Origin: JBCBST01 sp039819115
GTDB taxonomy: Bacteria > Bacteroidota > Rhodothermia > Balneolales > Balneolaceae
Reading direction: 5' to 3'
Length of the DNA stretch: 27,520 nt
NCBI GenBank assembly: GCA_039819115.1
Contig: JBCBST010000036.1
Span: forward strand, 1-27,520
In this document: positions 17,203-26,069 of the stretch, one piece after another
How positions within the stretch are numbered: position 1 is the stretch's first letter
Layout of the letters: each line of letters begins with the position of its first letter
Program-made: the position numbers and the translations under genes
The notes under the pieces: generated by a model
Seen by the model: the letters and a program-made list of their open reading frames with translations, nothing else
Told to the model about the DNA's origin: nothing
Database searches by the model: none

Positions 17203-17233
17203 CCAAGATAATAGAATAATGATAATCAACAAA
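17203..17233 (-). promoter_or_regulatory. Candidate promoter of the DUF2975-XRE operon
   Basis: On the minus strand TTTG (17230-17233) is followed after exactly 19 nt by TATCTTGG (17203-17210). This resembles the Bacteroidota TTTG-N19-TAnnTTTG promoter with one mismatch in the -7 box. It lies 77 nt before the DUF2975 start, and its -33 element is inside the large inverted repeat, so a protein bound there would block transcription. Confidence 0.35.
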
Positions 17234-17264
17234 TATTTATTGTTTTTCAATAAATATTTGTTGA
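17226..17264. repeat. Perfect 17-bp inverted repeat, likely operator
   Basis: TCAACAAATATTTATTG (17226-17242) is repeated in perfect reverse complement at 17248-17264 with a TTTTT spacer. Each arm contains the self-complementary AAATATTT. It lies in the 207-nt gap between the end of mrp and the start of the DUF2975-XRE operon, and no U-run follows on the minus strand. An operator is therefore more likely than a terminator. Confidence 0.75.
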
Positions 17265-17333
17265 AAAAAGTACTCCGCTGAAAATAACACCCCTAAAACT
17301 GTTGGTTCGATAAAGACCAATTAGCGTGTTGTG

Positions 17334-18446
17334 CTATGGTCTGAACTTAATCTCCACCTTCTTGGTGCTGCCGATTTCCTCTTTCCGGTGAATAAGCTCT
17401 TCCTGCATAGCCAGAGATGCTTTTCGAAGGGCTTCTGCGGCTGGAGAATCTATCTCAGAGAGCACAATAGGAAGACCATTATCGCCCCCCTCACGAACGG
17501 GCTGCTCCAGTGGAACCTCGCCTAAAACGGGTACATTCAGCTCACCGGCAAGCTCAGTGGCTCCGCCCTGGCCAAAGATGTAGTACTTTTTGTCCGGCAT
17601 ATCGGGTGGCACAAAATAGGCCATATTTTCAATAACGCCGAGTACAGGAACCTTCACTTTCTGGAACATCGCCACTCCTTTGCGGCAGTCGTCCAGGGCA
17701 ACGGTTTGGGGAGTGGATACAATTACTGCACCACTTAGTGGAACGGATTGTACAATGGTAAGCTGAATATCGCCGGTTCCGGGGGGCATGTCTAGCACCA
17801 GGAAGTCAAGTTCGCCCCATTCCACTTCGCTCATAAACTGTTTAATGGCGCTGGTGGCCATCGGACCGCGCCACACCATGGCTTGATTTACATCCACTAA
17901 AAACCCCATAGACACCATTTTGATGCCGTATTTTTCAAGAGGGATTAACTTTTTTTGTGTAGTGATATTAGGGCGGTCAAACAGGTTAAACATGGTAGGA
18001 ATACTCGGACCGTAAATATCGGTATCCATTAACCCTACGGAATGACCCTGTTTGGCTAACGCTGCTGCCAGATTCACCGCTACCGTCGATTTACCTACCC
18101 CACCTTTCCCAGAGGCAACAGCAATGATGTTTTTTACCCCACCTAAGACACCTTGCTGAGGAGCCGGCTGCTCAGGCGCCTGTTGTTCTTTAAGAGAAAG
18201 ATTGATGGCCGTCTGTATATCTACCACAGCATCTGCATCAACGAATTGATACAGGGCATTTGTGCAACGTTCTTTTATCTGAGTCTCGAGGTTCTCATCC
18301 TTATTGGGGAACTCAAGTGTAAAGGAAATGTACTTTTCTTGTGTAATGATATCCTGAACCATGTTCAGGGAAACGATATCTCTTTTTATTTCAGGATGAA
18401 GAACGTTTGATAGAGCGGTTAGTACGTGTTCTTTGGTGATACTCAT
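17334..18446 (-). CDS. mrp: Mrp/ApbC-type iron-sulfur cluster carrier ATPase
   Basis: This 370-aa P-loop protein helps deliver Fe-S clusters. A MIP18/DUF59 domain (about 1-85) precedes a Gln/Pro-rich linker and the ATPase domain. The deviant Walker A is GKGGVGKS (113-120), followed by DTDIYGPSIP (141-150) and LDMPPGTGD (218-226). The CxxC that bridges a cluster in E. coli and human homologues is absent: the region after IENMAYF reads VPPDMPDKKYYIFG (279-292). Related FCB proteins appear to share this form, as far as I recall. It is divergent from the GDPD gene, with 146 nt between starts. Confidence 0.93.
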   Translation of the reverse strand: MSITKEHVLTALSNVLHPEIKRDIVSLNMVQDIITQEKYISFTLEFPNKDENLETQIKERCTNALYQFVDADAVVDIQTAINLSLKEQQAPEQPAPQQGVLGGVKNIIAVASGKGGVGKSTVAVNLAAALAKQGHSVGLMDTDIYGPSIPTMFNLFDRPNITTQKKLIPLEKYGIKMVSMGFLVDVNQAMVWRGPMATSAIKQFMSEVEWGELDFLVLDMPPGTGDIQLTIVQSVPLSGAVIVSTPQTVALDDCRKGVAMFQKVKVPVLGVIENMAYFVPPDMPDKKYYIFGQGGATELAGELNVPVLGEVPLEQPVREGGDNGLPIVLSEIDSPAAEALRKASLAMQEELIHRKEEIGSTKKVEIKFRP

Positions 18447-18592
18447 GGATGCCGGTATGAAGAATTAGCCTTAAAAATACGACAATACTGGCCCCTCAAT
18501 CACTTTAAAGTGGGTAAAATTCCATTGCATGCATTTCCAGCACAAAAGCTACCTTTACCACTCACCACTATTCAAAAAACCATAGTACAAAC

Positions 18593-19471
18593 ATGAAAGA
18601 AATCAGGTATCTGTTTCCGGTATTACTCCTGAGCCTTATACCCTTTCTGGCTTACAGTCAGGAAGTTGACACCCCGGAGTTTGTTGTACCCGAATCATTA
18701 ACCCGTTTTCCGGAGTGGAGTGATGCCGGATATGCCTTGATCAGTGCACATAGGGGCGGCCCTTATCCGGGTTATCCCGAAAATGCAATTGAAACCTTTC
18801 AGAATATCATTGACCATACACCGGCATTCATTGAGTGTGATGTGATGATGACCCGCGATAGTGTGTTGGTATTGATGCACGACTACACGCTTGATCGAAC
18901 GACGACAGGTACCGGCCGGGTAAGCGAAACCACCTATCAGTCCCTTCAATCGTTGTACCTGGTTGATAATGAGGGGAATGAAACGACTTTCAAAATACCC
19001 ACACTGGATGAAGCCTTAGCATGGGGAAAAGGAAAAGCATTGTTCACCCTGGATATTAAAAGAGGGGTTCCTTTTGATATGGTTCTGGATGCCATCAACC
19101 GATATGATGCATCCCGTTACGCCGCGGTGATTACCTATCGTATGGAAGACGCACAGTACGTACATCGGCAGAATGCGGATGTTATGATTTCTGTATCCGC
19201 AGGTAGTTTTGGAGCCTGGGAACAGCTTAAGAAGTCTGGAATACCCTACAACAGAATGTTAGGATTTATGGGTACCAGAGAGCCTGAGCCTGCTATTTTT
19301 GACACCTTAAAGGCTCATGGAATCTGGACTATATTGGGTACACTGGGGAATTTAGATCGCAGCACCGAAGCCCGCGGAGATGAGCTCTACCTGGAGTTCT
19401 ATAGAAATGGAGCCGATATTCTTGCCACCGACCGTCCTCTGGAAGTACATAAGGTGCTTCAGGAGAAGTAG
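18593..19471 (+). CDS. Secreted glycerophosphodiester phosphodiesterase
   Basis: This 292-aa periplasmic or secreted enzyme has a signal peptide (about 1-22, ending LAYSQ). It is a single GDPD TIM-barrel domain with the metal and catalytic residues HRG (His53), PEN (Glu63), ECD (Glu81, Asp83) and MHD (His96). The DRTTTGTGRV motif follows. It hydrolyses glycerophosphodiesters to glycerol-3-phosphate and an alcohol, scavenging phospholipid head groups. The C-terminal GADILATDRP motif is typical. The gene abuts mnmE tail to tail with no base between the stop codons. No Shine-Dalgarno sequence precedes the ATG. Confidence 0.93.
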   Translation: MKEIRYLFPVLLLSLIPFLAYSQEVDTPEFVVPESLTRFPEWSDAGYALISAHRGGPYPGYPENAIETFQNIIDHTPAFIECDVMMTRDSVLVLMHDYTLDRTTTGTGRVSETTYQSLQSLYLVDNEGNETTFKIPTLDEALAWGKGKALFTLDIKRGVPFDMVLDAINRYDASRYAAVITYRMEDAQYVHRQNADVMISVSAGSFGAWEQLKKSGIPYNRMLGFMGTREPEPAIFDTLKAHGIWTILGTLGNLDRSTEARGDELYLEFYRNGADILATDRPLEVHKVLQEK

Positions 19472-20860
19472 TTATTTCCCAATACAAAACCGGGAGAAGA
19501 TGGAATCGAGAATATCTTCGTTGGTAATTTCTCCCGTAATGGTACCCAGTTCTTTATAAGCGGCTCTGAGATCAATGGATAGAAAATCGCCGGTAAGATC
19601 CTGTTCCAGCCCCGAAATAGCAGCTAACACATGGTCTTTTGTTTTTTGAAGTGCGTCCCGGTGACGGCTTGAAGTAACCAGCACGCTGGATGCATCGTAG
19701 TGTTTGTTTTCCAGCGCCCGGTCTTTGAGTAGCTTTTTAAGGAGGTCTAAACGTTCGTCAGTTTTAGCCGATATTTTCACATCAAAATGAACCCGCCACT
19801 CTGTATTGGGTTCAATATCTCCTTTGGTTCCTACCAATAAAAAGGGTGTTTCGCCGGCTTGTTTTTGAAGGGTGGCCACCTCCTGACGCTCCGTATCTGA
19901 AAAGGGAGCGGTCAATTCTTTAAGGTATACCACGATATCCGCATTGTCGAGGGCTTGTTTAGACCGGCGCACTCCCTCAGCCTCAACCCTGTCATCCGTA
20001 TCCCGAAGGCCTGCGGTGTCGGTGAGTTTGAACAGTAAGCCATCAAAACTCCAGTCTGCATCAATCGTATCCCGGGTGGTACCGGCAATATCGGTTACAA
20101 TGGCGCGATCGGTACCTAATAAGGCATTCAACAGTGTGGACTTACCGGCATTCGGACGACCGATTAAGACGGTTTTTACTCCATCCTTTACCAATCGTCC
20201 TGTTTCGTAGGTATTCAGCAAAGCCTGTAGTTCGGTATCCAATTCAGTAAGCAAACGGGTTAACTCCGGCTTATTGGCAAATTCTACGTCTTCCTCTATA
20301 AAATCGAGTTCCAGTTCGATCATAGCTGTAGCATCAATCAGCTGTTGCCTGAATTCACGGATATGGTTACCCAGTTTTCCTTCCAATTGCTGATGGGCTG
20401 CATCCACAGCTTTTCGGCTTTTGGCATGAATAAGATCAGCTACAGCTTCGGCCTGATCCAGATCGAGTTTACCATTCAGAAATGCTCTCTGAGTGAATTC
20501 ACCGGGTTCCGCAGGTTTAATGCCTAAGGCCAGTATCGTTTCCAGTACGGTTTGGGTAACCAGGACTCCACCATGACAGGAAATCTCTACCGTTTCTTCT
20601 CCCGTATAACTCCGTGGGGAATGAAATAACGTGATTAACACTTCGTCAACCGGAGCTCCTTTAGCATCAGTAATTGTACCAAAATGAACGGTATGACTGG
20701 GCTGATCGATTAAAGATTTCCCACGAAAAGCTCCATCAATGATCGAAATAGAGTGTTTACCAGATACCCGTATCACTGATATTCCACCTTCACCAACAGG
20801 AGTGGCAATAGCGGTGATGGGAGCCTTCTGAATAACCTCTTTATGCTCTTTTTTCTTCAT
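19472..20860 (-). CDS. mnmE: tRNA modification GTPase MnmE
   Basis: This 462-aa G protein works with MnmG to modify wobble uridine 34 of tRNAs. An N-terminal folate-binding domain (about 14-135, ATPVGEGGISVIRVSG, SYTGEETVEISCHGG) is followed by a helical domain. The inserted Ras-like G domain carries GRPNAGKS (234-241), TTRDT (261-265), DTAG (281-284) and TKGD. The C-terminus is the invariant FCIGK. The N-terminus is about a dozen residues longer than usual, but there is no later start before the conserved region. The start codon lies 11 bp from that of the divergent barrel gene. Confidence 0.98.
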   Translation of the reverse strand: MKKKEHKEVIQKAPITAIATPVGEGGISVIRVSGKHSISIIDGAFRGKSLIDQPSHTVHFGTITDAKGAPVDEVLITLFHSPRSYTGEETVEISCHGGVLVTQTVLETILALGIKPAEPGEFTQRAFLNGKLDLDQAEAVADLIHAKSRKAVDAAHQQLEGKLGNHIREFRQQLIDATAMIELELDFIEEDVEFANKPELTRLLTELDTELQALLNTYETGRLVKDGVKTVLIGRPNAGKSTLLNALLGTDRAIVTDIAGTTRDTIDADWSFDGLLFKLTDTAGLRDTDDRVEAEGVRRSKQALDNADIVVYLKELTAPFSDTERQEVATLQKQAGETPFLLVGTKGDIEPNTEWRVHFDVKISAKTDERLDLLKKLLKDRALENKHYDASSVLVTSSRHRDALQKTKDHVLAAISGLEQDLTGDFLSIDLRAAYKELGTITGEITNEDILDSIFSRFCIGK

Positions 20861-20871
20861 TCAAGTAAGAT

Positions 20872-21564
20872 ATGAACAAACTACGGTTCCTCCTCATACT
20901 GCCTGTAATTGGTATGGTTTACTCATCGGTCCATGCCCGACAAGTCAATGCCGATCGTGCCGGAGCTACTTACTCCTCGTTCACAGCAGATGCTCAACAG
21001 CTAATGATTGAATCTGGGGTACTGCTGAATACCGATGCATCGGATATCGGCGCCTTAACTCTCCGCTTTGGACTATCCGAACATCTCGAGGTTCAGGCAT
21101 GGGCGGGTTCCATTCTTATTTCGGATGCAGAAACCAGATGGAGTAATAAGGGTATAGGTGTTAAGTATGCGTTAGGATCGCTTTTAAACGGTCGTGCACA
21201 CGTTGGTATTCTTGGGATTACTCAGACCCCTGTTTTTGGAGAAGGGTCGGAAACGACCAGCGAATTGTTGCTATTGAATGATATTGGATTTAACTCGGCA
21301 TGGAGTCTGAGCACCAACCTTAGCTTTGGGGGCAGTTGGGAGCATGATGGAGCATCCGGTTTTTCGTTTAGCACTATCCCTACGTATGCGCTAACCCGGG
21401 AATGGGCTGTTTTTGGAGGATATACCCATCAGTGGAGAGAAAATCAGAACGATTTTATAGAAGGAGGGGCCACCTTTTTGGTGACCCCTTCTTTTCAGAT
21501 TGATGCGGCTTTTGTGTACGACGATCTCCTCACGTTAGGATTTGGGATCGTGGCCGCTTTTTAA
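20872..21564 (+). CDS. Small outer-membrane beta-barrel protein
   Basis: This 230-aa protein has a signal peptide (about 1-22, ending SSVHA-RQ). Alternating hydrophobic strands follow, with repeated aromatic and glycine-rich turns (LTLRFGLSEHLEVQAWAGS, WAVFGGYTHQWRE, FGIVAAF). The C-terminal residue is Phe, as in outer-membrane barrels. It resembles the transporter or MetA-pathway phenol-degradation barrel group (PF13557-like), whose members are mostly uncharacterised. It is divergent from mnmE with an 11-bp gap and convergent with ppdK with a 1-nt gap. A specific substrate cannot be proposed. Confidence 0.8.
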   Translation: MNKLRFLLILPVIGMVYSSVHARQVNADRAGATYSSFTADAQQLMIESGVLLNTDASDIGALTLRFGLSEHLEVQAWAGSILISDAETRWSNKGIGVKYALGSLLNGRAHVGILGITQTPVFGEGSETTSELLLLNDIGFNSAWSLSTNLSFGGSWEHDGASGFSFSTIPTYALTREWAVFGGYTHQWRENQNDFIEGGATFLVTPSFQIDAAFVYDDLLTLGFGIVAAF

Positions 21565-21565
21565 G

Positions 21566-24229
21566 TTAACTAACTGCTTTTAATTGCTTATTCAGGCTTG
21601 CCTGAGCTGATGCCAGTCTGGCTACAGGAACCCGGAACGGAGAGCAGGAAACGTAGTTCAGCCCTTCGTTAAAGCAGAATTCTACCGATTTAGGCTCGCC
21701 ACCATGTTCGCCACAAATTCCAATCTTAAGATCCGGATTTTGTTTTCGTCCGCGTTTGGTAGCAGCAGTAATCAGTTTACCAACACCCTCCTGGTCAATT
21801 ACCTGGAATGGGTCTTCGGCAAGAATACCCTGGCGCAGATACTCACCAAGGAATTTACCGGCATCATCCCGGCTGTAACCAAAGGTCATTTGGGTTAAAT
21901 CGTTGGTTCCAAAGCTAAAGAATTCGGCTTGTTTTGCTATTTGAGAAGCTACCAGGGCAGCACGGGGTATCTCAATCATGGTTCCCACTTTGTAGGTGAT
22001 GGATGCACCCATTTCCTCAAACACTTTACTGGCTGTATTATCGATAACCATACGTTGGCTGCGGAATTCCTGAGGAGTTCCTACCAGAGGTACCATGATT
22101 TCAGGAAGTACGGTTACGTTATCGCTTTTCAGTTCAACCGCAGCCTCGAGGATAGCGCGTGTCTGCATTTCGGTTATTTCGGGATAGGTAATACCCAACC
22201 GGCAACCACGGTGACCCAACATAGGATTGAACTCTTTGAGTGAGCGTGCTAATTCATAGAATCGCTCAAACGTAAGGCCAAGGTCGTCTGCGATTTTGCG
22301 TAGTTCTTCCGTTTCTTCCGGAATAAACTCATGCAACGGTGGGTCAAGTAGCCGTATGGTAACGGGCAATCCGTGCATGGCCTGGAAAATGGCTTTAAAA
22401 TCAGCCTTTTGGAAGGGGAGCAGTTCGTTCAGAGCATTCCGCCGCTGAGATTCTGTTTCAGAAACAATCATCTTGCGCATGGCTAAAATACGTTCTTCTC
22501 CGAAAAACATATGCTCCGTTCTGCACAATCCAATACCTTCTGCACCGAATTCCCGGGCGCGCATGGAATCGGCCGGGCTGTCGGCGTTGGTTCGTACTTC
22601 CATTTCCCGGAAGCTGTCCACCCATTTCATAAAGGTTTCAAAATTGGCGTCCATTTCGGGTTTTTTAACCTCGTTCTGGCCGACAAATACTTTTCCGCTG
22701 GTACCATCAATGGATATCCAGTCTCCTTCGTGAATGGTTTCCACTCCATTGGTGAATGAGAGGTGCTCGTAATTGATTACGATATCGTTACATCCTGCCA
22801 CGCATGGTTTACCCCAGCCTCTGGCTACTACCGCAGCATGGCTGGTCATTCCACCCCGGGAGGTCAATATTCCTTCAGCAGCCGACATACCACCTACATC
22901 TTCAGGTGAGGTTTCAATTCTGACCAGTACCACCGGAGTACCTGCTTCAGCCCATTCTTCAGCTTTTTCCGAGCTGAATACGACTTTTCCAACAGCCGCT
23001 CCGGGCGATGCCGGTAAGCCTTCACCCAGGATCAGCTTTTCATCTATTTTGCTGGTATCAATCTGGGGGTGCAGTAACTGATCGAGGTGACCGGGTTCTA
23101 CGAGGGCTTTTACCGCCTGACGACGGTTAATCATACCTTCTTTCACCATATCAACCGCAATTTTGATGGCAGAAGCACCGGTACGCTTTCCGTTTCGGGT
23201 TTGAAGGATATATAGTTTTCCTTTTTGGATGGTGAACTCAATATCCTGCATGTTGCCGTAATGCTTTTCCAGCTTATTGGATAATTCCAGCAATTGGGTG
23301 TGCATTTCGGGCATTTCGCCGCTAAGTTCTACAATTGGGTTTGGGGTTCGGATACCAGCAACCACATCTTCACCCTGGGCATTAATCAGGTATTCCCCGT
23401 ATAGCTCAGCATCCCCATTAGACGGGTTCCTGGTGAAGCATACACCAGTCGCACAATCGTCACCCATGTTACCATAAACCATGGCCTGGATGTTAACGGC
23501 GGTGCCCAGCAAACCGGTAATGTGGTTGATTTGGCGATACTTGTTCGCACGGTCGCTATCCCATGAATTGAACACGGCATTGATTGCAAGTTCGAGCTGC
23601 TCATACGGATCATTTGGGAACATGTAGCCGGTTTCATGCCGGTAAACGGCTTTGTATTGGTCTACTAGTTCCATCAAATCATCGGCACTAAGATCAGTAT
23701 CGTTCTCTACGCCTTTCTTTTCTTTGAGTACTTCAATGGCTTCTTCAAACTTGGAGTGAGGAATACCCATAACCACATCACCAAACATATCGATAAATCG
23801 GCGGTAGCTATCGTATGCAAATCGTGGGTTTTGGGTATGTTCAATTAACCCGTGTACGGTATCGTCGTTTAATCCCAGATTAAGTACCGTATCCATCATA
23901 CCGGGCATCGAAATGGCTGCTCCGGACCGAACAGATACCAACAAAGGGTGTTTGTTATCACCAAATTTGGTTTCCATTTGTTGTTCTATAAACCGGATAC
24001 CCTCTCTCACCTGATCGCCCAAACCGTTCGGCCAATGCTTCTTGTTTTCTGAATAATAATGACAGGTTTCGGTTGAAATCGTCATACCCGGAGGCACCGG
24101 AAGCCCAATAGCCGACATTTCGGCCAGGTTGGCTCCCTTTCCACCCAGTAGCTTATTCATGGTGCGGTTGCCTTCCGCTTCACCACCTCCAAAAATAAAA
24201 ACATGTTTATCAATTAACTCTATTGCCAT
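21566..24229 (-). CDS. ppdK: Pyruvate, phosphate dikinase
   Basis: This 887-aa enzyme interconverts pyruvate + ATP + Pi and phosphoenolpyruvate + AMP + PPi. It has an ATP-grasp nucleotide-binding domain (about 1-340, KGANLAEMSAIGLPVPPGMT, SVRSGAAISMPGMMDTVLNL). The swivelling phosphohistidine domain carries GGMTSHAAVVARG (catalytic His464). The PEP/pyruvate-binding TIM barrel has CRTEHMFF, FGTNDLTQMTFGYSRDD and GICGEHGGEP. The start is ATG 24229, because AAAGGAGG ends 5 nt before it; the ATG at 24250 lies upstream of that site. No PPDK regulatory protein is in the window. A phosphofructokinase with PPi-type residues is encoded nearby. Confidence 0.98.
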   Translation of the reverse strand: MAIELIDKHVFIFGGGEAEGNRTMNKLLGGKGANLAEMSAIGLPVPPGMTISTETCHYYSENKKHWPNGLGDQVREGIRFIEQQMETKFGDNKHPLLVSVRSGAAISMPGMMDTVLNLGLNDDTVHGLIEHTQNPRFAYDSYRRFIDMFGDVVMGIPHSKFEEAIEVLKEKKGVENDTDLSADDLMELVDQYKAVYRHETGYMFPNDPYEQLELAINAVFNSWDSDRANKYRQINHITGLLGTAVNIQAMVYGNMGDDCATGVCFTRNPSNGDAELYGEYLINAQGEDVVAGIRTPNPIVELSGEMPEMHTQLLELSNKLEKHYGNMQDIEFTIQKGKLYILQTRNGKRTGASAIKIAVDMVKEGMINRRQAVKALVEPGHLDQLLHPQIDTSKIDEKLILGEGLPASPGAAVGKVVFSSEKAEEWAEAGTPVVLVRIETSPEDVGGMSAAEGILTSRGGMTSHAAVVARGWGKPCVAGCNDIVINYEHLSFTNGVETIHEGDWISIDGTSGKVFVGQNEVKKPEMDANFETFMKWVDSFREMEVRTNADSPADSMRAREFGAEGIGLCRTEHMFFGEERILAMRKMIVSETESQRRNALNELLPFQKADFKAIFQAMHGLPVTIRLLDPPLHEFIPEETEELRKIADDLGLTFERFYELARSLKEFNPMLGHRGCRLGITYPEITEMQTRAILEAAVELKSDNVTVLPEIMVPLVGTPQEFRSQRMVIDNTASKVFEEMGASITYKVGTMIEIPRAALVASQIAKQAEFFSFGTNDLTQMTFGYSRDDAGKFLGEYLRQGILAEDPFQVIDQEGVGKLITAATKRGRKQNPDLKIGICGEHGGEPKSVEFCFNEGLNYVSCSPFRVPVARLASAQASLNKQLKAVS

Positions 24230-24306
24230 ACCATCCTCCTTTCGTTTCATGGATTATGAATTGAGGATAGGTTGGAATTGTGAGGATCGTGTGAAGACGA
24301 AAAGAA

Positions 24307-24340
24307 ATAAAAAAGGGCTTACCCCTTGGCAGCCCTTTCT
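24307..24340 (-). terminator. Rho-independent terminator after the POT gene
   Basis: Read on the minus strand, an 8-bp stem AAAGGGCT/AGCCCTTT (24331-24338 and 24312-24319) with an 11-nt loop is followed by six T and an AT-rich tail. It lies about 83 nt after the POT stop and upstream of the ppdK leader, so the two genes are likely separate units. The opposite strand also has a T-rich tail, so some bidirectional use is possible. Confidence 0.75.
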
Positions 24341-24420
24341 TTACGATTTTTTAAAATGAGAAGGGATGTAGGATCACACCGTCTCACATCAAACACACGT
24401 AGCGTGTATTCAGCCGTTTG

Positions 24421-25968
24421 TTAATGCACATTCCCCATCAGCTTTTTCATCGGTTTTACCAGAAGTAAGAGGAGCAATCCAGCACCAACGGTGGTATACA
24501 CAATCATCATGTACTGGTCGGGCATTTGTTGCAGGGCTTCGGCTCCATCACCCGATATTTCCCCACCGAGTCGACCGGCAATGAGGTTCCCTAAAGAAAC
24601 AGACATGAACCAAACTCCCATCATTTGACCGTAGAATTTTTTGGGAGCCAGCTTGGTGGTGAGGCTTAGACCAACGGGGCTTAAACTCAGCTCACCAAAC
24701 GTGTGGAACATATAGGTGAGGATCAACCAGGTAGGCGCAGCAAGTTCGCCTGACGCGGCAATTTTCGCTGCAAAGAACATCACCAAAAAACCGATACCCA
24801 GTAAAATCAAGCCGAATGCAAACTTAATGGGGCTGGAAGGTTCCAGGTTCTTTTTAGCCAGCCATACCCACATTGCTCCAAATAAGGGGGCAAAAATAAT
24901 GATAAACAGAGGGTTAATGGCCTGTAATGTACCTGCTGCTATCGTAGTACCGAACATTTCACGTTCGGTAAAGCGATCAGCAAACAGGTTAAGGGTAGAC
25001 CCGGCCTGTTCAAAGCCCGACCAAAACATGGCTGAAAAGACAAAGACAATCCCGATGGCCCCCACTTTCTTTTGCTCATCAGGATTTAACCCACCGTCAA
25101 ACGCAACATATCCCAAAAACAGGATCGCCGAACCCACAATCAGGTAGCCCGATACATCTGCAATGGCCACCGCATCGATGGGGATAACGCCCGCAAAAGC
25201 AAGTGCAACAAGAACAGCAGAAACAGAAAGTACCCCAATGAGTCCTTTAACCAGATTGGATCGTGATTTTAACTCCTCATCGGTTTCATAAACAGGAGCA
25301 TCTCCTACGCCATCCAGGTAATGATCGGTAAGTCGATATTGGATCAACCCTAAAAACATGAAGATTCCGGCTGCGCCAAAACCCAAATGCCAGTTTACCC
25401 CTTCACCCAAAGAACTGGTGATAAGGGGTGCTAAAAATGCCCCGATATTAATACCCGAGTAAAAAATAGAGAAACCGGCATCCCGCTTTGCGCTTTCATT
25501 TTCCGGGTAGAGCGATCCGACTACCGAACTTACGTTGGGTTTAAGAAGGCCTGTTCCAATAGCAACAAAAATGAGGCCCAGAAAGAAAGGGTAGGTGTCA
25601 AGTGGGGTTACATTACCGGGTTCGTTTAGTCCGAGAAGTTCAAGAATGCCCGGAACACCCATGGTAAAGTGGCCCAGTGTGATAATAACCCCTCCCCACC
25701 AAACTGCTTTTTTCAAACCAAGGAGACGATCGGCTATCCAGCCACCCGGAAGGGCAAGAATGTATACCCCCATGGTGTACAAACCATAAATAGCGCCTGC
25801 GGTTTTGTCATCAATGGCCAGCCCACCATCCATGATAGACTTGGTCATATAAATGATAAGGAGCGCCCGCATACCATAGTAGCTGAAGCGCTCGAACATT
25901 TCTGTGAAGAAAAGAGTGGCTAGTCCCCGGGGATGTCCGAAGAAGGTTTTGCCCGATACGTCTGTCAT
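24421..25968 (-). CDS. POT/PTR-family proton-coupled peptide transporter
   Basis: This 515-aa inner-membrane protein has about 12-14 helices. The family hallmark FxEMFERFSYYGMRALL lies near the N-terminus. The second signature region reads FSIFYSGINIGAFLAPLI, and LSPVGLSLTTKLAPKKFYG lies in the C-terminal half. Members import di- and tripeptides with protons (DtpT/PepT type), which fits a heterotrophic, protein-degrading lifestyle. It is encoded between the truncated pfk (101-nt gap) and its own terminator. No Shine-Dalgarno sequence is seen before ATG 25968. Confidence 0.95.
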   Translation of the reverse strand: MTDVSGKTFFGHPRGLATLFFTEMFERFSYYGMRALLIIYMTKSIMDGGLAIDDKTAGAIYGLYTMGVYILALPGGWIADRLLGLKKAVWWGGVIITLGHFTMGVPGILELLGLNEPGNVTPLDTYPFFLGLIFVAIGTGLLKPNVSSVVGSLYPENESAKRDAGFSIFYSGINIGAFLAPLITSSLGEGVNWHLGFGAAGIFMFLGLIQYRLTDHYLDGVGDAPVYETDEELKSRSNLVKGLIGVLSVSAVLVALAFAGVIPIDAVAIADVSGYLIVGSAILFLGYVAFDGGLNPDEQKKVGAIGIVFVFSAMFWSGFEQAGSTLNLFADRFTEREMFGTTIAAGTLQAINPLFIIIFAPLFGAMWVWLAKKNLEPSSPIKFAFGLILLGIGFLVMFFAAKIAASGELAAPTWLILTYMFHTFGELSLSPVGLSLTTKLAPKKFYGQMMGVWFMSVSLGNLIAGRLGGEISGDGAEALQQMPDQYMMIVYTTVGAGLLLLLLVKPMKKLMGNVH

Positions 25969-26069
25969 ATCAATGCATTAGGTTAGAAAATCATAGACTG
26001 CGAAGATGATACCTAATGACCGAATCGGGTGCAAATCCGTTCTGCAGACAACCCTGGTTTCAAACGTTC

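Noticed and set aside
18501..18512. Perfect 12-nt palindrome CACTTTAAAGTG between mrp and the GDPD gene
   Set aside because: It is short enough to arise by chance in this AT-rich gap and is not positioned against any recognisable promoter.
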